The notes under the pieces were generated by a model. It was not told the DNA's origin and did not search any database. It was given only the letters and a program-made list of their open reading frames with translations. From positions 1 to 64,000 of the forward strand of contig JAOBSW010000580.1 of NCBI GenBank assembly GCA_026214975.1: 64,000 nt of DNA, read 5' to 3'. Both the position numbers and the translations under genes were made by a program. The stretch comes from Gentiana macrophylla (lineage: Eukaryota > Streptophyta > Magnoliopsida > Gentianales > Gentianaceae). The stretch's first letter is position 1. Each line of letters starts with the position of its first letter. Of the stretch, positions 44,694-56,004 are shown one piece after another.

Positions 44694-46019
44694 TTCCCTT
44701 CAGCCCTTATCTTTGTAACGCATGGAATTGTTGCCACCTAAGGAACCAAACCTTAGAAATACAAAAGGTGATGTAGGCAAAGGAAAGCCATAAATCAAAG
44801 CGAAAGTATATTCCTTGAGAAGAAAGATCTTGTGGAAAAGGCTAATGTCATTAAAGGTACGCTTTCTACTGTTAATTCTAAAGTGGTATTTTCGAAAATA
44901 TCACAAACATATATTTGAGGATTTAACGGTGGATATTTGGCTGATAAGTGTGATTTCACCGGTGGTGCATGGAGGTGTGCAAGAAATATATGAAGACTGT
45001 TTGAAGAACAGAGTAGCGAGCTCATAGTCGATGAATTGGCAGAGATCCTCTGCTTGCGTGTTTTCAGAATGCCTCAAATGTGTTACATGGGCCTCTATTT
45101 ATTGGAACGAGCTTCTAAGCACGGGACTAAGTACAATCAAGCCTAATTAAGTATGACAAGACATAATAAACTAGCCAGCTGTCAAGGCAGCTTCCAGATG
45201 GGCGGGCTCGACACTTGTATGATTTGGGCCCTATGTCTTGGAACTGTCATGCTTGAACTCTGATGGCCTGGGTTAGCCGACAGGATAGCGGAATGACCGG
45301 CCCCCGATGCTTCAAGTTGCACTGTGTGTGGCGGGTTGAAGGTTTTTGTTCGACGCCCATTGCCTAGAAAATGATAGGTATCGTAAAAGCCTGTTGGCAG
45401 GCTAGATTGTTCCCAGCCCAGTCCGGCTTATGTCAGTGAGGACTGATTGGGCCGATGACACTATCCGTTTATTAAGGCCCACGTACTGACCCGAACGTGG
45501 ATCCACTGGTTCCTTTGAGGGTTTTGCGTATCAATGCCCTCTACTCCTTGGCCACTTCATCGTGTAGATAAGGGTCATGGAGTAAAGTTGTTAACACGTT
45601 GATTTATTGCATTCCGGGATGACTGCCGTGGATCGGCCTGCCATGGTAGCGTTGAGCTCATGAGCATAGTCAAGATGCCGAGGTGCGGAGTGATCGGGTT
45701 TAATCAGCATTTATGACTTAGAAGCGACTTGTAGATAGATACCGCGCTATGAAGCGGATGGGCTTAAGTGCCGTGCTATTAAGCGGACGGGCTTAGGCTT
45801 GCTGAGACCTCTCAATGATGAGGGCGGTCTGATGCCTACTGGGTGTAGAGGTTATGAGAGTGACATGGATTGTTTCCTCGATTTTATGACTGAAATGAGT
45901 GCTGATTCTAAAGGTCGTGTTTGCGGATTGGTTGACGGAGTTTCGATAAGCACTCCATCATAATGGCGTTTGAATTTCTATACGATGGTTCGGTTCCCCC
46001 TTGCCTATATCAGGAGGAT
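44694..46019. other. Unassigned segment with a TATA-like site
   Basis: No retrotransposon motif was recognised. The plus strand has fragments of an amphipathic reading frame (44800-45165; e.g. LVEKANVIKGTLSTVNSKVV) interrupted by stops, and a 25-bp tandem duplication (45742-45766 and 45771-45795). GC content is higher than its surroundings and it ends near CTTGCCTATATCAGGAGG (about 46000), which looks like an LTR core promoter. It may be a relic of another gypsy LTR and adjacent region. Confidence 0.3.
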
Positions 46020-48050
46020 TTTCTCAACACTTAAAAACTTTTGCAAAATTTAACTTTTATCTAACCAGAATTTCCGGTGAGATAAGGGTTATTCAGATAC
46101 ATCACATGTGCCTCGGTTTCTGAATTTGAATTTAGTTTCACACTTAAAAGAGTTCAGGGTTCTTCACCCCTAATTCCATTAAATAGTCACTCGTATCAAC
46201 CCAGAATTGCATCAGATGAACAACAAGCAATCCCACATTTTCTTACATTTCAAAAGTTCTCATTTGTGAAAGTGTCAGAGTTGTGTGGCAGTAGATTGAG
46301 TACTTTGAGAAGTAGCACAATCTTTGGTCTAGTCTGAAGCCAAGCTATTGAAGGAAGAGCAGTTCCAGTCAATAGTAGTGTGATTCAGGATCACTGGTGG
46401 ACAAGTTTTGGTGTTCTTCATCTGCATTATTTGAAGGTACTCAGAACATGTCACTGTTTTGTTTTTCTGCCATATTAGTTTTTGCAACTGTGTTTCCTTA
46501 ACTAGTTGTACTTGCGTAGTGCTGTAGTTAAGTCTTTGTTCTTTCCTTGATCAAATTTGTACTTGTATTTGGTATAAGTGTATGTTAAAGATTAAAGCAG
46601 ATTGATCTCTAGACCTGAGAAACTCTCTTGCTAGAGAGGATCAGATCAGTGGAAGACTGACTCTCAGTTTTCTGAGCTTTTGATCAATTTTCTCTTGTAC
46701 ACATTACAGTCAAATCCTGTAAGGTTTGATTGAGTGTTGTCCGGTTTGTGAAACATGTATTCCTATTTTGTTTGTTACTTTGTCTGTGTTCATTCAGTGC
46801 TTTTGAAGTAATGTCATGTTGGCATTTTTTTTGTGCTGAAACTATAGAATGAACAAGAGGTAAAATTTGTGTTGTAGTAAACTGGCGTGAGATACCAAGT
46901 TCACTGCCTTTTGGACAAGGCTTGATAGATTTCGAATTCCATTATTGACTGTATTTTGATCACTAAAGTGAATATCTTGTCTGTCTAAAGCGTTACTGCA
47001 GTTATCAGTTTGCCCTAATGTTCAAATATTCAAGATCTAGACCTGGTGTGTCTGGTTTGAGATACCAGCACACTGCCTTGTGCATAAGGCTCAGCAGACT
47101 GAATCATTGTGCTTGTGCAAGGCTGTGCCATTGAGTCAAGGCTTGGCCTGGTATGTTTTTTTTACCCATCAATTCTGTTGGGAGGTTCAGCTGCATCTCT
47201 TTAAGATTAGCACTCTGAACTTCTGCCCCTTTGTTCTGTTCAAACTTGTGGTTTGATGAGTTTATCATACCTACTGAATCTTGTACCTGATCCCAAGTTT
47301 GCTTGCTGGCCTGAAGTTCATTGTTGTGATTAAACCTTAGTCTTAGGCCTGCTACCAGTAGTGTGCATTCAACCCAGATATAATAGGTGTTGTCCTACTC
47401 TGTTGAGTTTGGACATCCCTTGTATATCAAAGATGAGTTGCATCAGTTGAGTAAAGTCAGCTGATTGGTTTTTAGAGATGCTGATTATCTATGATCGGAT
47501 CTACAATTTGATTTGATTGTCAGAAGCTTATTCTTATCATCAGCTCAAGATCGCAATTGATTTGTCAGCCTGATTTGGCTCTTACCTGCTCTGTATCTGT
47601 GCTATACTAGCCTTGATCAATATTGGTTATGTACATGATTTTTTGATACTGGAATCCTGTCATGTAAAGTCATTGTATTAGAATCTTTTGTATTTTGAAC
47701 AATCTGTAACTGTTGTTTAACTCTGTTGTAAGCTTTTGTTTATACTCTGAATCTGTATATGATCTGAAATATTCAAACATCTTGTAATATATGTTTACAG
47801 TATTCAGTTGTACTTTCTGTCTGATTCTTTTGTGCAGCACTATGTCTAAATCCTTTGATATGAATCTGTTAATTCACTTATTCTGTAGTTGAGCTTGATC
47901 ATATATCTGATAATGATATTAGAATAAGTCCCTTGTGTTTCAGCGTATTTTGCGTCATCATTCACTACAAGTAAACCTAAAAAATCGGCTTAAGCTTTTT
48001 TATCACTTAGGTTAATAAAACAGTCGAATAATCAATTAATTAGCCTCTAG
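46020..48050. other. Unassigned non-coding segment
   Basis: No ORF over 60 codons on either strand. Two related stretches of about 50 bp lie 160 bp apart (about 46890-46935 and 47056-47105: GAGATACCA...CACTGCCTT...AAGGCT). Its ORF-free character resembles LTR or leader sequence, but no TG/CA ends or PBS were found. Confidence 0.35.
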
Positions 48051-48099
48051 ATTAATTGATTAGTAATTGTGTTTGTTACTTGTTTGATTCGAAGTGGTT

Positions 48100-48578
48100 G
48101 TTATAATTCCCCACACTCTATTCAACGCCCATTCTAGAATGTGTTTCGTGCAATAACGATTCAACAGTTTCCATCAACTTGTACAATTCCTTTTTACCTT
48201 GTGGGTCAATACCTTTCTTGGTTTACCAAACCCTATCTTAATTAACTCTGAAAGACAAACCTTGTTTCCGAAGGAAGTTGTTAGCAATGTGAGAGAACAG
48301 ATCTAGGTACTCCTGCCATAGAAAGTAATAGAGGTGAAGGAAGATGTCCCACTCCATAAGCTGGTAGTGGAACTTTGACTAGAGGAAGCGATGAAGCAAG
48401 AACCAATGGCTAACTTTAATGTTGATTACCATTTCATGATCCCTCATTGATAGAGGAATAAAATGTTTACCATCGCTAAAAGCTAGCAGCTAGAAAACAA
48501 AAAGTGGATCTAGCCTAGGTTATATCAAACTTACTTCTAAAGATCATAACCTACCAAGAATAAATAACCGGTCACATG
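48100..48578 (-). other. Copia-T leader downstream of PBS
   Basis: Minus-strand sequence following the PBS, with a short ATG frame at about 48470 and no clear gag motif; the element seems to break off at about 48050-48100. Confidence 0.45.
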
Positions 48579-48598
48579 AACCCAGCACTTTGATACCA
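48579..48598 (-). promoter_or_regulatory. Primer-binding site of Copia-T
   Basis: The minus strand reads TGGTATCAAAGTGCTGGG; the first 8 bases plus AG.GC match the tRNA-iMet type. It follows the LTR end (CCATTATATT). Confidence 0.6.
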
Positions 48599-49290
48599 AA
48601 TATAATGGCCCGAACCATACGCAAGAGAAAATGGTCATAGGTTGCTCACCATGTGCACATCTCGAGATCAAATGCACACGTAAGCCTTATGAAACAGTCA
48701 CATCATAGAAAGAGCGGAAATTTAAAAGAATGCATTAATCAGAATGCGCGGAAAACGAAACGAGCATTGATTAACAAAACTGATCAGACTCGGAACTAAA
48801 TGGATGAAACTGAAAATGTAAAACCAGAAAACCAACCATGCCGCTGATGCAGAGGCTGATGGATATACAGAAACCCGGATCCGATCCAAAATTGGATCAT
48901 CAGATCTGTTTCACAGCACCGATCGAGACACACGATCATGCATAGCAGAATCTACAAATTAAATTCGCTTGCGATTTTACCACGATATGATTCACATAAT
49001 AAATTAACTAACTACAAGAATGTTAAAGATTTACCCAATAGAAGAGGGGGAGTAATCGACAAAAGGGAGAAGTCGTGATCTTCCGGATTGTATCTCCAAG
49101 TGACGACTGGTGGACGTCGATCCTCGTAGTAGAACCTCCTTGAATATGCTTAAGAAAAACCCTAGTTTTTCTTCTCCTAGTGGCTAAGACAAGAAAACAA
49201 AATTTCTCTATTTTTAAAATGAAAGAGGCGTCCCTTTTTTCTTCAAAATTGCGTTAGAATCAAATCAAATTTGGTGTTGGAGAAACTCTC

Positions 49291-49300
49291 TTTATATAAG
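49291..49300 (-). promoter_or_regulatory. TATA box of Copia-T LTR
   Basis: The minus strand reads CTTATATAAAGAGAG, within the LTR and about 700 bp before its end. Confidence 0.6.
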
Positions 49301-50634
49301 ATAATAACCAATAGTTTGAAAGTTTATCTTATTCACATAAATTTATCATTTCCTTTAAGGAAAATAAAACATTTATCCAATAGGAAAAAAAAATTCCTGT
49401 TTATCCAATAAGAAAACCAATTTCTTATTTATAATTATTTAACACATAAATAATTATAATATCCACATTGTAGTTTAATTTGGAGAAAATTTCTTTTTCC
49501 AAAATCAGAAAAATGTGGCGCTAATTTTAATGTCAATTGGGATAATAGAAAATTTCCTTCCTATATTACATATTATTACCAAATAAATAATATCCGCATA
49601 TTCATTAAATAGATCAACTATTTAATTTATTCTCGAGGTTTCACAAAACGAGAAAACACTCGCGTGTTAGGAGCCAAACAGGGGACCATGGACCTATAAC
49701 CAGTAGCTACAATAAATTGAGCAAAATATTCATCGAACAGAACATTTCTACTCAACTTATTAATTCCCGAACTATGCCACCATAAATCCGGAACTAAACT
49801 CTATTGATTGTAGATATAACTTATTCTCAAAAGGTCGAGTCAATAAGTGTCCATTGATATAATCATTACAAACAGACTAACCCTCCATAGAATATCTGTA
49901 ACAAAGCGGGAATATTTTCGTAAACCTTCTTCATTACATCTCATCCTTATTTATCATTAACCCACTAGTGATCAATTAGTTCATAACCAATATGAACTCG
50001 GCCGATCGATTAGTTTCTAGGATCAACAAATAAGGGGATTGTCTTTCTACTTCCCGCAGAAAGGAATGTATTCTATATCTGTGAGACACACACTTCTCAC
50101 TCATTCCAGAATAGTGCCAACGTGAAAGTGATTCGGACCACGCCTCTTAGCAATCCTTAAGGAACACATCAAACCCTATCTGGAAACAAGCAGACGTCTG
50201 CAATCACTTCAGGATTAAGGTTAATTCATATATGATCATCTTGTCACTTAATAAGATTTCTCAATCACGGAATTATATGAGAAATTCAGATTAAATCGGT
50301 CCAATCCTATATGACTACATTATAAATAAATTTCCCACTTAGATAACCAATATCGATGGTCACACCATAAAGTGTTCTGGCGCATTAATGGTGGTTTAAC
50401 CAATAGACCCCATACTTTGATTAAGTTCACCATGGACTAATAGTTCAAGTGTATCACCATAAACTTAATCCTCATGTGTGACACACACTAAGTTATTTCG
50501 CTACATATGATATAACTTGGGGTTTTCAGCTGTGTATAATATATAAGCACAAAGCAAATAATAAGATGAGAATAAATCTGTCATTTATTAATTATAAAAA
50601 CAATTACTGAAATTGTCTTTCGGGTGCTACTTCC

Positions 50635-50748
50635 AGCCATCTTCCACTTACCCGTGTGCTACTTCCAACAATCTCCCACTTGCCCGTATAGACAAGCAAC
50701 AATTGTCTTTTGGGCACTACATCCAACAATCTCCCACTTGCCCGTAAA
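50635..50748 (-). repeat. Reiterated PPT-like sites at the start of the Copia-T LTR
   Basis: Three minus-strand copies of CAAGTGGGAGATTGTTGG (or close variants) are at 50635-50655, 50667-50688 and 50727-50748, each followed by an ATGTAGTGCCC/AAGTAGCAC-like continuation. They copy the genuine PPT/LTR junction (AAGTGGGAGAATGTTG), which is now split between 50803-50811 and 59826-59836. Confidence 0.75.
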
Positions 50749-50811
50749 GACAAGCAACAATTGTTTTTAGTGCACCACACTCTTATTATTTCTATCCACA
50801 ACATTCTCCCA

Positions 50812-51596
50812 TGATAATCCAAAAATCGTCAGGGTAATCCTCTAAGCTCGCTTCCTTGATTATAACCTGGGGAAGCTTCAAGAACACAGAAAAACGATGA
50901 TGGAGGGGGTGATTTGATTTGTTTTAGAATGCACTTGATGGTGATCAAGCTGCCTACGTATCCAATAGTTCAATTGGAATCAAGTCTCCGTAGTTCCTTA
51001 GGGACAGTTTATATAGAGGGGCTTATGCCCTAGGGTTTAATGTGGCGTGTCTGTTGATTGACACTGATTAACGTGTTCCCTAAGGAAAAATATTATGATT
51101 GAGTGATCTCCATGATTATAGGAGACAATTATGGTATTCAAATATTAGCATTAAGTGATAAAGATTCGAGCCTTTATTGTTCAGGATTCCGCAATAGTTA
51201 TCTGGTTATTATGCACGTGAGGAGTAAGATTCGAGACAGATTCTGTCCGAGATGTACTGGGATGGCGGAGCCGGCCCACAAAGGTCGGGGACGATGACCG
51301 AGCTCCTACTGCTATGGAATTGTACAAGCCTAAGGACCTAGCCCGGTTGGGGAGATCGACAGCGATCGCACTGCCGATCAGTAGAAGTTCGGGGCCCGAC
51401 TCCCCTCCGACCTGTTAGAGACCGAGGCTATCCGGTCCAACGGCGGTCGGGCATGCGAGGGTCAGTGATGACGAAACGGATGGAAGAGTCTCCCTGGGCT
51501 CGTCACTAGAAAGTCAAAAGTGGTTCATTTCCCTGAGTCAAGTGTTGAGCCACCAAAGAGGTGCCACGTGGGTGAACCCAATTTCGGGCAGCATCA
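50812..51596 (-). repeat. Retand-type 3' LTR (785 bp)
   Basis: The minus strand starts TGATGCTGCC and ends GGATTATCA. It matches the other LTR over its full length with scattered substitutions. The TATA box is at 51008-51016. Confidence 0.9.
51008..51016 (-). promoter_or_regulatory. TATA box of Retand-type 3' LTR
   Basis: The minus strand reads CTATATAAA; it is repeated in the 5' LTR at 57616-57624. Confidence 0.65.
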
Positions 51597-51612
51597 TAAG
51601 CCCCCTAAATCC
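51597..51612 (-). promoter_or_regulatory. Polypurine tract of the Retand-type element
   Basis: The minus strand reads GGATTTAGGGGGCTTA directly before the 3' LTR. Confidence 0.7.
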
Positions 51613-52042
51613 ATCCGACCCCTGGTTGGCCGGCTCGGATCTATCAAGGTGGTGGCTCGGCATGGACTTTTAGTTTGTAGGATTTGAAATTAAACAGGGA
51701 GTTACCAGGTGGCAAAGCTAGTTCTGACATAGTTTTAGCTATTTTGGGAAACGAGGCAGCGTCATCCACTAACATTAACTGAGGCCGTTTATTGAGGTAA
51801 GTGGGGGGTTATAAACCGTCAGATCAATCGTTCCACAAATACGTGGGCTATTAAAACAGAAGAGTTGCCACCGATTTCCATTCTCCGTTTCTTCTTCAAT
51901 TTGACTTTTGCAAGTAAGCGTTTCTCCTTTCTCATTCTGATTTCATAATCTCAACTACTTAAGGTTAAAACTTGCTCTTTAGGGATCCTAAATCTTTAGA
52001 TAAAACCTTGTTTTCCCAAAACCCTAGAATCGATTCTCCGTC

Positions 52043-53861
52043 ATGGACATAGCGGACCGCAGAGATGTGGGATCAATTTTGAAACAAAAAGATGTCGATG
52101 AAATTTAAGATAGATATGGGATTGATGAGGCTAGGATTTCCCCCCAACTGCCGTCGGGAGGTCATCTATCTGCTCTGGACCCGCCGGAGGATTTTTGCTC
52201 CGTCCACCGGGAGTACTTTGAGGTGGGGTTAAGATTACCTTTCTGCCCTGCCCTTCTGGCGGTACTCCGGCACTATGGGCTAGGGATATCTCAGATAGCC
52301 CCCAATGGCATTAGGGCCGTCATTGGGTTTGCGATTTGGTGTAGACAGCTAAATATTAGATTCACTGTAGATAAATTTAGGTATTTTTATCATCGGGTAG
52401 GACTAAGAGACCATCCATACCGGTATTATTATGCCAGAAGGCAGGGGAAGTCTTTCAATATCCCAATTCTTCCTCCTGGTCAGGATTCTTTCAAATGGTG
52501 GAAAGAGAGATTTTTCTACGTGCGAAATGACGGTCACGCCGAGCTGTGCGTGTGGAACACGGACGATCTGGATGGTGATGAGCGTCCAGATCTACCAGAG
52601 TCTTAGGTGGAGAAGATTCAGGAGTCGGGATACTCCATCGAATGGCAAAATCTGTACGATGACTTGATTACGGCCGCTCGGCTAGGTGATGCGGGTCCTG
52701 ACCCTTACGTGAAGTTTACTAAAGCCGAATGGCAGCCGTGTAGGGCCTTATCCTATTCATCCTGTTGTGATATTGTATCCTTTATTGACATGTATATTTT
52801 CTATCTAGTTAACTTTTTGCTGGCGCTTGCAGTGGTTGATTTTGCTGATCTGATGGCGGGAGCAGAACGAGAAGTGGCGGCTCGCCACCCTGTGCCGACG
52901 CCAGGGGTTCAAGAGCTACCGGTGGAAGATCCGACCGCCGAGGGTGCAGGTGCCTCCACCTCGGTTCCTCCTCCAGAACCACCCAGGACGGAGGTCCATG
53001 AGAAGACAACAGAGAGGGGGTTGGTGCCGAGAAAGCCAACGCGCTCGAGGCCGACCTCTCATGAGGGTCGGTCTTCGAAGAAGAGAAAGTCGAAGGCCCC
53101 TGAGGAAGGTTAGGAGGAGGGTCCTTTGAGCAGGAGCGGGTTGCCAGCATGTCTGACGAGGAGCTGGCCATCCTTGGTTTCAAGACAGTAGAGCTGGTAA
53201 GTGTAGCTTATTTCTTTCTTTCTGGTGGTTTAATTACCGATTATCCTGATGTTCTGTGTTCGTTCAGGGTGGCACGATCGGCCAATAAGTTTTCAGGAGG
53301 TTGGGCAAGGCCTCAGCAGACTCTGTTGCTTAATCGGACAAGATTGCTGAGCTGCGGAAGGCTAGGGATGAACTTAGGGCAGCCACCTGCCTTAAGGATA
53401 CAGAGATGAAAGCCTTGTAAGCTCAGCTCCAGGCTCAGGAGAAAGAGTTGAAGGCCGTAGGGAGCGAGCTGGCAGAGGAGAAGAAGGGAAGAGAGCAGGA
53501 GGTCGGGGACCTCAGGGCGAGAGTGGATGACCTGAAGGCCAACGTTGCGGCTCGGTGCGCCGAAGCCGTTCAGGAATACAAGGCTTTGGCTGTTTTCACC
53601 GAGGCCCTTAGGGTGCTACTGATTCCAATTCTCAACCATGGGTACACCTTAGGGGTGGATGAGGCGAGGGCTCAGTTCCCCATGCTTGCTCTGGATGCCC
53701 ATCCTAAGAAGGCTTACTATAAACCAGGGATGGACGTGGTCTATACTGAACGCGCCCAAGACTTCCGAGCGGGGGTGGACATAGTGGATAAGTATGTCCT
53801 CCAACCGGCTGTTGCATCTGGGTCGGCCCCTCCCTATATGAATGGCATTCTTTTAGTTTAA
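52043..53861 (+). pseudogene. Antisense ORF with Transposase_28-like domain, spliced, two in-frame stops
   Basis: It runs opposite to gag. Start ATG 52043 (MDIADRRDVGS); the frame continues to 53113 except for stops at 52106 (TAA) and 52604 (TAG). Residues about 60-190 (VGLRLPFCPALLAVLRHYGL, APNGIRAVIGFAIWCRQLNI, ...) resemble the putative gypsy type transposon domain (PF04195). The middle is Pro/Glu/Lys-rich with basic clusters (52900-53110). An intron with GTAAGT...TTCAG (53197-53267) and an acceptor at 52831-52832 are visible. The last exon holds a coiled coil (53440-53600) and ends at 53861. Function unknown in this family. Confidence 0.75.
53197..53267 (+). other. Probable 71-bp intron of the antisense ORF
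   Basis: Donor CTG|GTAAGTG and acceptor TTCGTTCAG|GGTGG flank a T-rich segment. Joining them continues from MSDEELAILGFKTVEL into the coiled-coil exon. A second, less certain intron ends at 52832 with a CTTGCAG acceptor. Confidence 0.55.
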
Positions 53862-53929
53862 ATTTGCCAGGCTTGTCCTGTGTGTTCGGTTCACTCAGGT
53901 ATAATTAAATTTGATCTCCCTGATTAAAA

Positions 53930-54562
53930 GAAGTTACAAGAGTGAGAGGATCTAGAGTCCGGAGAGCGGATCTCGAACGATCGTCTAAGGATATAAGATC
54001 ATAGGGGCGAGAGGATCTAGAGCTCGGAGAGCTGACCTAGATCGATCGCCTTAACAAGTAACGTAAAATTATAAGGGCGAGAGGATCTAGAGCTCGGAGA
54101 GCCGATCTAGATCGATCGCCTTAACTAATAATGTAAACTGATAAGGGCGAGAGGATCTAGAGCTCGGTGAGCTGATCTAGATCGATCGCCTTAACAAATA
54201 AAGTAAAATTATAAGGGCGAGAGGATCTAGAGCTCGGAGAGCCGATCTAGATCGACCGCCTTAACAAATAATGTAAAATTATAAAGGGCGAGAGGATCTA
54301 GAGCTCGGAGAGCCGATCTAGATCGATCTCCTTAACTAATAATGTAAACTTATAAGGGCGAGAGGAACTAGAGCTCGGAGAGCCGATCTAGATCGATCGC
54401 CTTAACTAATAATGTAAAATTATAAGGGCGAGAGGATCTAGAGCTCGGAGAGCCGATCTAGATCGATCGCCTTAACTAATAATGTAAACTTATAAGGGCG
54501 AGAGGATCTGGAGCTCGGAGAGCCGATCTAGATCGATCGCCTAAGTTAAGTATGTAAAAATA
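53930..54562. repeat. 70-bp tandem repeat array, about nine units
   Basis: Units begin with AAGGGCGAGAGGATCTAGAGC at 54072, 54142, 54212, 54283, 54353, 54423 and 54493, after two more diverged units from 53930. Each holds the 12-bp palindrome CGATCTAGATCG followed by ATCGCC. Inner units are very similar, outer ones more diverged. It lies between the antisense ORF end and the protease. Confidence 0.9.
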
Positions 54563-54714
54563 ATCCCAAAGCGTGGGCTTGGTGGACCACAGAATAGGTA
54601 CTAAACTTGGATGATTTAAGGTAAACTTGCCCCCAATCAACTTAGAGTAATCCGGACTAAGTCGAATTGATCTTAGGCGACTTAAAGCTGACCTTATGAC
54701 TTAACTGTTTATAT

Positions 54715-54990
54715 GAAGTTTTAAGGACGAGCGGGGCCAGGCTAGTGCTGACTTCTCGTTTGAAAGCGTGGCGATTCGGGTTAGGTACACCAATTTTTCA
54801 CGTTTATTTTTTAAGGACGAACGGGGCCAGGCTAGTGCTGACTTCTTGTTTTAAAGCGTGGCGATTCGGGTCAGGTAGACCGATTTTTCGCGTGCATTTT
54901 TTAAGGACGAGCGGGGCCAGGCTAGTGCTGACTTCTCGTTTGAAGGTAAGGTGAGCTGGGTCAGGTCGGACTGACTTCTCGCATGAAGCT
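54715..54990. repeat. 90-bp tandem repeat, three units
   Basis: TTAAGGACGAGCGGGGCCAGG starts units at 54721, 54811 and 54901; the third is partial. No relation to the 70-bp unit is evident. Confidence 0.85.
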
Positions 54991-55270
54991 GTACTGCAGA
55001 GTATAAGTGTTTGAACGACTTATAGATTATATGTAGTAAGACTTAACAGATGGCGATATTGGAACCAGTCAAAAACGTGATTGATCGAAAAGTAAATATC
55101 TGACATTAAAAATGATGTAAATAAAGTACAGAAGCGAATGATGAGAAAGTGCGAACAAGAATTAAAATGCAGAAATGAAAGATAGTTTAAAAAATGATAA
55201 CCAACAAAGACTTGCCGAACGGGTTAGGTGAAAGTGATTCATTTGCCCTTGATGGTAGCGGCGTAGCAAC
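54991..55270. other. Non-coding spacer downstream of the protease
   Basis: AT-rich sequence with no recognisable RT motif on either strand. It marks where the RT region would start in a full-length Tat element. Confidence 0.5.
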
Positions 55271-55271
55271 T

Positions 55272-55747
55272 TCAGGCGACCTCTAAGTCTCCTTTGATTT
55301 CGACCGACCCTCGAACGGTCGGGAACTTCAGGCTGATGTGCGCTGGGGAGATTATGGCTAGGAGATCGATAAGAGCGGGCCTTCCCAAAATAATGTTGTA
55401 TGCTGATGGAGATTTGACTACGACATAGTTAACCATGAGAGTCTTTCCTGATGAATCCTTCCCGAATGTCGTCGCGAGTCGAACCATTCCTAGTGGATGA
55501 ATTGGGGGGCCGGAAAATCTAAACAAAGGTACTGAGACCGGAGTAAGCTCAGATTCCTTGAGACCCATTGCCTGAAATTCTGCAAAGTAGAGAACGTTAC
55601 GCAAACCCTCTTAACCAGATTCTTGTTGACTACAACTTCGATGACTAGTCCTTCATTGTTAGGGATCAGGGGGAGAGGATCCTTTGGCATATAGCCTACT
55701 TCTTGAAAGGGGACTCGGCTTCCTTTGGCTGTCTGTCCGTTGCCCAC
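55272..55747 (-). pseudogene. Retand-type protease, active-site motif missing
   Basis: The minus-strand frames read PLIPNNEGLVIEVVVNKNLVKRV (55680-55610), then VLYFAEFQAMGLKESELTPV, PLFRFSGPPIHPLGMV, VNYVVVKSPSAYNIILGRPAL and KFPTVRGSVEIKGD (55595-55280). This is the Tat-type retropepsin region. The V(D)SGSSAD motif expected between KRV and VLYF is absent, with a frame change there, so the enzyme should be dead. No RT follows. Confidence 0.8.
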
Positions 55748-56004
55748 TCGGGTACCTGAGTTGCCGACCTCTAAACTATTGCCAGGGCCTCCTACGATGG
55801 TGTTGATAGTGTTGATCGGATGATTGTCCGCTGGCTAACCCTTGTCGGGAGACTGGTCTCTTTTTGCTGGGACTCGCCCTGTCGGCCGTGATCACGACCA
55901 TAGTTTCTCTGCTGGTAATCTCGATGTACTCGACGTTCGCCATAGCGAGGTCGATCCACGACCTCATCTAGTTTTCCCTCTGCGATCGCTGCTTCCACGT
56001 CGCG

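Larger units (their letters stand above)
48599..50803 (-). repeat. Copia-T LTR (about 2.2 kb)
   Basis: On the minus strand it begins TGTTGTGGATAG right after the polypurine tract and ends at the PBS. It has a TATA box (49291-49300) and no ORF of note. The first 210 bp include three further copies of the PPT/LTR-start junction sequence. The last bases before the PBS do not show a clean CA, so the end is approximate. Confidence 0.65.

Noticed and set aside
44815..45027. 70-codon ORF as a small host gene
   Set aside because: No start context, domain or conservation evidence; frames around it are equally broken.
53930..54562. CRISPR-like repeat array
   Set aside because: Units are contiguous 70-bp tandem repeats without unique spacers, inside a plant retrotransposon.
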